Origin: DASTFY01 sp963769115
Lineage (GTDB): Bacteria; Actinomycetota; Acidimicrobiia; Acidimicrobiales; Ilumatobacteraceae
Direction: 5' to 3'
Assembly: GCA_963769115.1 (NCBI GenBank)
Contig: CAVYKN010000014.1
Span: 1-64,000 of the forward strand
Length of the DNA: 64,000 nt
The notes under the pieces are model-generated. The model searched no databases, was not told where the DNA came from, and saw nothing but the letters and a program-made list of their open reading frames with translations. This document shows positions 60,218-64,000 of the stretch, piece after piece (the stretch's first letter is position 1; each line of letters opens with the position of its first letter). Made by a program: the position numbers and the translations under genes.

Positions 60218-61558
60218 CTAGCGCCGCGAGCCAGGCTCGGGCGGCGGCAGATCCTCGTGGTCCTTGAGCGCCCGGCGGCGCTCCTTCACCTTGGAGCGCA
60301 CCCGCGCCCCCAGGGTCGGCGGCAGTGGCTGGCCCTCGCGGATGTGCCGCCACCCCACGACGTAGGACACGAGCGCGACCGCCGCCAGCACGGTCACGAT
60401 CAGGAAGCCCACGCTCCTGGGGATCGGGATGAGCACGGGCGCGAACGCCGCCAGGACCCAGGCCATCTGGAACTTGGTCTCGAACTGCGCGAAGGCGCGA
60501 CCCCGGTTGGCGTCCGGCGCGTCGCGCTGCACGATGGCGTCGAAGGCCAGCCGGGCGAACGCGGCCGCCACGCCCACCGCGCCCGCCAGGAGCGCGGCGC
60601 TGACCTGTCCCCCGCCGAACGCCGCGACCAGACCACCGATCGCGATGAGCGCGAACGCCAGCTCCAGCATGCGTTCCTCGTGGACGCCCCGCTGGCGCAG
60701 CACGGGGCCGAGCACGTTCCCGGCCATGGTGCCGACGGCGCTGAACAGCAGGATCAGCCCGAACCACACGACCGACGCGTCCTGGCCGCGGAGGAGGAAG
60801 GCCAGCTGGAAGGTGAGGAAGCCGACCGTGGCGCGGACCATGGCCATCCCGGACGCGGCCAGGACCACGCCGGACGACCGCAGCTCCTCGCGCTCCTCCG
60901 CGCCGGCCGGGGTGGCGGCCACGACGACCCGCCGCAGCCGGGTGGCGAGGCCCAGGGCCAGCAGGTAGAGGAGGAAAGCGAGGCACAGGGTGACGCGGAC
61001 GTCGATGAGCTTCAGCAGCACGGCGGGGAGCACGACCACGACACCGGCGATGCCGGCCAGCAGCCCGAGCTTGGAGTTGGCCTCCACCAGCTCCGCGTCG
61101 TCGGTGACGACGGTGGGCACCAGCGCGCTCTTGGAGACGGCGTAGGCCTTGGACAGCACGAGGAACATGAACGCCAGCGGGAACAGCCACAGGCTGTCGA
61201 GGTTCATGATGAGGAACACGGTGACGATGGCGCGGCCGAGGCAGGAGAGGATCACCATCAGCCGCCGCCCACCCCGCATGCTGTCGAGCGCGGGACCGAG
61301 GATCGGGGCCACGATGGCGAACGGCGCCATGGTCAGCAGCAGATAGAGCGCCACCTTCCCCCGGGCGGCCTCGGGGCTGATGTCGAAGAAGAGCGAGCCG
61401 GCGAGCGAGATGGCGACGGCGGCGTCGCCGGCGGCCGCCGCGGCGTGGGTCCGGGCCAGCCAGGTGAACGGCGGCACGACGAGCCGGCGGGAGAACTCCC
61501 GCGGCATGGCCGCAGTCCGATCCGTTGGGACCGGGTCCCACGAGGCGGGCGACGTCAC
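60218..61558 (-). CDS. MFS transporter
   Basis: 446 residues from ATG 61558 with about 12 hydrophobic segments, intact. DAAVAISLAGSLFFDISPEA at helix 1, LTMAPFAIVAPILGPALDSM followed by RGGRRLMVILSCLGRAIVTV (the loop 2-3 GRR signature of MFS), ANSKLGLLAGIAGVVVVLPA, LFSAVGTMAGNVLGPVLRQR, and RDAPDANRGRAFAQFETKFQ in the second half. C-terminal tail is charged (VRSKVKERRRALKDHEDLPP). It resembles drug-efflux-like MFS members (MFS_3/ENTS type), substrate unknown. ATG at 61558 begins TSPASWDP; ATG 61507 is an alternative. Confidence 0.87.
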   Translation of the reverse strand: MTSPASWDPVPTDRTAAMPREFSRRLVVPPFTWLARTHAAAAAGDAAVAISLAGSLFFDISPEAARGKVALYLLLTMAPFAIVAPILGPALDSMRGGRRLMVILSCLGRAIVTVFLIMNLDSLWLFPLAFMFLVLSKAYAVSKSALVPTVVTDDAELVEANSKLGLLAGIAGVVVVLPAVLLKLIDVRVTLCLAFLLYLLALGLATRLRRVVVAATPAGAEEREELRSSGVVLAASGMAMVRATVGFLTFQLAFLLRGQDASVVWFGLILLFSAVGTMAGNVLGPVLRQRGVHEERMLELAFALIAIGGLVAAFGGGQVSAALLAGAVGVAAAFARLAFDAIVQRDAPDANRGRAFAQFETKFQMAWVLAAFAPVLIPIPRSVGFLIVTVLAAVALVSYVVGWRHIREGQPLPPTLGARVRSKVKERRRALKDHEDLPPPEPGSRR

Positions 61559-61619
61559 GCCGTCATGGTACGGCGCCTCGGGCCGTCATACGGGGCCTCA
61601 GGGCCGCGTGTGACGGGGC

Positions 61620-62324
61620 TCACGCCCTCGGGGTCTCGTAGCGGTAGCCCAGGCCCCGGATGGTGACGATGCGGGTGGGGTTGCCGGGGTCGCTCTCGAT
61701 CTTGCTGCGCAGGCGCTTGACATGGACATCGAGCGTCTTGGTGTCGCCGACGTAGTCCGAGCCCCAGACGCGGTCGATGAGCGTGTCGCGGGTGAGCACG
61801 CGGCCGGCGTTGGCCAGCAGGATGGTGAGCAGCTCGAACTCCTTGAGCGGCATCGATACCGCCTCGCCGCGGATCGCCACCTCGTGGCGGTCGGGGTCGA
61901 GGCGGACGTCGCCCACCTCGAGGACACCCTCGCGGAGGTCGTCGAACCGGTCGTGCGGCGCCCGGCGCAGCACCGCCCGCATGCGAGCGACGAGCTCCCG
62001 CAGGCGGTAGGGCTTGGTGACGTAGTCGTCGGCTCCGACCTCGAGGCCGACGACCGTGTCGATCTCGGCCCCCTTGGCCGTCACCATGATGATCGGCACC
62101 TGGCTGCGCTTGCGGAGCTGCCGGCACACGTCGATGCCGCTGATGCGGGGCAGCATCACGTCCAGCAGGACGAGGTCGGGGTTGACCGCGTCGAAGAGGT
62201 CCAGGGCCTGAGCCCCGTCGCGCGCCACCTGCACCCGGAACCCTTCGCGGCGGAGGCCGACGGTCAGCGCGTCGATGAACGACTCCTCGTCCTCCACCAG
62301 CAGCACGGTCGTCTGTTCGGTCAT
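61620..62324 (-). CDS. regX3: OmpR/PhoB-family response regulator RegX3
   Basis: 234 residues, intact. Receiver domain: TVLLVEDEESFIDALTVGLR, phospho-acceptor Asp in DLVLLDVMLPRISGIDVCRQ, MVTAKGAEIDTVVGLEVGAD and the Lys in DDYVTKPYRLRELVARMRAV. The DNA-binding winged helix follows: PLKEFELLTILLANAGRVLT, WGSDYVGDTKTLDVHVKRLR and RIVTIRGLGYRYE. With senX3 immediately upstream (one base between stop and start) it forms the phosphate-responsive two-component system of actinobacteria, controlling Pho genes, with PhoU as modulator. A target could be the pit/DUF47 locus in this window, but no pho box was searched for exhaustively. Confidence 0.93.
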   Translation of the reverse strand: MTEQTTVLLVEDEESFIDALTVGLRREGFRVQVARDGAQALDLFDAVNPDLVLLDVMLPRISGIDVCRQLRKRSQVPIIMVTAKGAEIDTVVGLEVGADDYVTKPYRLRELVARMRAVLRRAPHDRFDDLREGVLEVGDVRLDPDRHEVAIRGEAVSMPLKEFELLTILLANAGRVLTRDTLIDRVWGSDYVGDTKTLDVHVKRLRSKIESDPGNPTRIVTIRGLGYRYETPRA

Positions 62325-62325
62325 G

Positions 62326-63503
62326 TCAGCCTGCCTGCGCCACGTCGGGCCGGGAGGAGGGCACCTCGGCGGGGAGTCGCAGCGTGAACGTCGAGCCCTC
62401 GCCCTCGACGGACGCCACGCTCACCTGGCCACCGTGGTTGGCCATGACGTGGCGGACGATCGAGAGGCCCAGGCCGCTGCCGCCCGTCTCGCGGCTGCGC
62501 GCCTTGTCGACGCGGTAGAAGCGCTCGAACACCCGGTCCAGGTCCCGCTGGGGGATCCCCATGCCGTGGTCCCGCAGTTCCACGACCACCTCCTGACGGT
62601 CGAGCCCGACGGTGATCTCCACCGGAGCGCCGGGGTCGGAGTACTTGATGGCGTTCTCGAGCAGGTTGCCGACCGCCGACAGGAGCTGGCGGCGGTTGCC
62701 CGCCACCGCCGCGCCAGGGTCCGCCGCCGTCAACCGCACCGGGATGTCCCTCGTCTGCGCGAGCGGAGCGTGGAGCGCCATGGCCTCGCGCACGACGGCC
62801 TCGACCTCGACCACCTCGCCCAGCGACTGTCCGCCGAGCTCGATGCGGGAGAGCTCGAGCAGCTCGTCGATGATGCGCGACAACCGTTCGGCCTCGGCGG
62901 TGAGCTTGGGCGCCAGGCGGGCGATGACCTCGGGCTCGTCCTCGTCGGCCAGGGTCTCGGCCAGCAGGGCGATGGCGCCGACGGGGGTCTTCAGCTCGTG
63001 ACTGATGTTGGCGACGAGGTCGGTCCGCACGGAGTCCAGCCGGGTCCGCTCGCTCACGTCCTCGATCGTGCACATGGCCCCGACCCGCTGGCCGTCCACC
63101 GACACGACCGAACCCCGCACGACGAGCGTGCACCGCGGTGGCCCCATCACGTCCAGGGTGTCGGCCGTCTCGAGGCCGGCGCCGGCCGCCCGGAGGTGCT
63201 CCTCGACCGATTCGTCGACGAGCGCGTCGAGGTGCGCCACACCGAGCATGTGCTCGGCCTGGCGGTTGCGCACGACGACCTCACCGTCACGGTCGACGAT
63301 GACCACGCCCTGCGGAAGGCGGTCGATGGCGGCCAACAGCTCCGCCCGCACCTGCTCGAGCCCAGCGCCTGCCGGCCTCGGCTCCGGCCAGGCGCTGCAC
63401 CTGTCCCGCGCGCGGCAGCACGGTTCTGACGCCGCTGCCACACCACGCCCGCGGCGGCGCCCACGACCAGGCCGACGACGGCGGCCAGGGCGGCCCAGCC
63501 CAC
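62326..63503 (-). CDS. senX3: Sensor histidine kinase SenX3, two frameshifts near N-terminus
   Basis: About 392 residues. GTG 63503 opens GWAALAAVVGLVVGAAAGVV, one transmembrane helix, after which the frame changes twice (near 63440 and 63375; the linker TVLPRAGQVQRLAGAEAG is readable in the third frame). Then comes a PAS domain (LPQGVVIVDRDGEVVVRNRQ, AEHMLGVAHLDALVDESVEE), HisKA with the phospho-His in VANISHELKTPVGAIALLAE, and HATPase (LLENAIKYSDPGAPVEITVG, RETGGSGLGLSIVRHVMANH). This is the typical SenX3 layout. Upstream phoU and downstream regX3 complete the operon. Confidence 0.85.
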
Positions 63504-63511
63504 CGTCTGAC

Positions 63512-64000
63512 CTATCTCTCGACCTTGTGCCGGTTCGCCGACCGGAGGCGCTCCCGGACGGGCCCGGTAGCGGGCGGCGCCGTCGTGCTCGGGCAGCCAG
63601 CCGGTCACGACGTAGCGGATCCGCTCCCCGATGTTGACGGCGTGGTCACCGATGCGCTCGTAGAAGCGGGCGACCACGGCCAGTTGCACGGCCACCTGGA
63701 GATCGATGCGACCCGCGGCGTGGCTCTCGAAGATGACCTGGATGAACTCCCGTTGCAGCCCGTCGAGCAGGGAGTCCATGTCGTCGATGGCGGCCGCCTT
63801 GGCGGCGTCGTTCTCCACATAGGCCTCGATGGCCGCCACGTACAGCGCCTGCGCCTGCTCGGCCATCTTCGTGATGAGGCCCCGGAGGCGGGGGTCGAGC
63901 GCGTGCCCGTACAGCCGGCGGGCCGCCTTGCAGATGTTGACGGCGAGGTCAGCCGACCGCTCGATCTCGCCCACGATCTTGACCGCCGACACGAGCTGGC
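63512..64000 (-). CDS. phoU: PhoU phosphate regulator, 5' end beyond window, C-terminal frameshift
   Basis: C-terminal about 160 residues of PhoU; the N-terminus lies past base 64000. SAVKIVGEIERSADLAVNIC, RLRGLITKMAEQAQALYVAA, LLDGLQREFIQVIFESHAAG and VARFYERIGDHAVNIGERIR (the PhoU ERxGDHxxNIxE metal-binding helix), ending VVTGWLPEHDGAARYRAR. In the raw frame PhoU reads straight on into the SenX3 membrane helix, giving a false fusion. Removing one G near 63557 gives ERLRSANRHKVER and a TAG at 63512, just before the senX3 GTG. I take this as the true end. PhoU modulates the SenX3-RegX3 signal in response to phosphate. Confidence 0.85.

Noticed and set aside
60257..61666. 469-residue plus-strand frame opposite the MFS transporter
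   Set aside because: His/Glu/Arg-rich shadow of the transporter; no motif or signal.

Overview
The window is high-GC DNA with actinobacterial gene content. It has a SenX3-RegX3-PhoU phosphate module, a class E sortase, a DtxR-type regulator, a DUF3052 protein, a DUF2342 (zincin_2) protein, an Lhr-Nei2 pair and many GTG starts. The set (including an actinobacterial MreB and ferrochelatase next to HemE and HemY) suggests class Acidimicrobiia or a close relative. This placement is inferred from gene content, not from a marker phylogeny. No rRNA, CRISPR array, prophage or insertion sequence was seen. One tRNA, tRNA-Arg(CCT), is present.

Layout. 0-5.9 kb holds small stress or accessory genes: two RibD/DHFR-like reductases, an ArsR-AHSA1 operon with a clear promoter/operator, a DinB-like protein, a luciferase-like oxidoreductase and a methyltransferase. 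5.9-19.7 kb is rich in large signalling proteins: a tandem HD-GYP protein fused to a LuxR helix-turn-helix, and two class III cyclase/ATPase regulators, one ending in a LuxR domain and one in TPR-like repeats. Between the two cyclase proteins lie the tRNA, a DUF418 membrane protein, a subtilisin-like lipoprotein and an NMN-adenylyltransferase-like gene. 19.7-23.5 kb encodes a MacB-type ABC exporter and a DUF3052 protein. 23.5-29.2 kb is the Nei2-Lhr repair pair. 29.4-39.2 kb holds a kelch-like protein and an iron/haem island: a class III aminotransferase, DtxR regulator, bacterioferritin and its ferredoxin, then hemE-hemH-hemY, with a HelD-like helicase in between. 39.3-42.4 kb has a sortase, Lnt, Dtd and a truncated aldose epimerase. 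42.4-46.5 kb has a secreted Pro/Thr-rich protein and a tightly coupled operon of GT4 glycosyltransferase, methyltransferase and alpha/alpha-toroid protein whose function I cannot assign. 46.6-48.5 kb is a PiT phosphate transporter module. 48.5-61.6 kb is mixed metabolism and envelope genes, including a moaE-small membrane protein-mreB-enoyl-CoA hydratase operon, a pseudo-protease with a PDZ domain and a DUF2342 protein that lacks its catalytic Glu. 61.6-64 kb is regX3-senX3-phoU, cut by the window end.

Quality warning. Many conserved genes are broken by single-base frameshifts in G/C-rich runs, and in most the family sequence continues cleanly in another frame. The density is highest at 24.6-39.2 kb. 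Because these hit housekeeping genes (hemE, hemH, hemY, lhr, lnt, pit, senX3) I read them as uncorrected sequence indels rather than real gene decay. Coordinates of such genes span the whole reconstructed locus.

The genome is compact. Same-strand genes overlap at ATGA, GTGA, TGATG and CTGA junctions, and several convergent pairs share a CTAG or CTAA stop tetranucleotide. Phosphate uptake (Pit/DUF47) and phosphate sensing (SenX3-RegX3-PhoU) are both in the window, as are iron sensing, storage and release next to haem synthesis.
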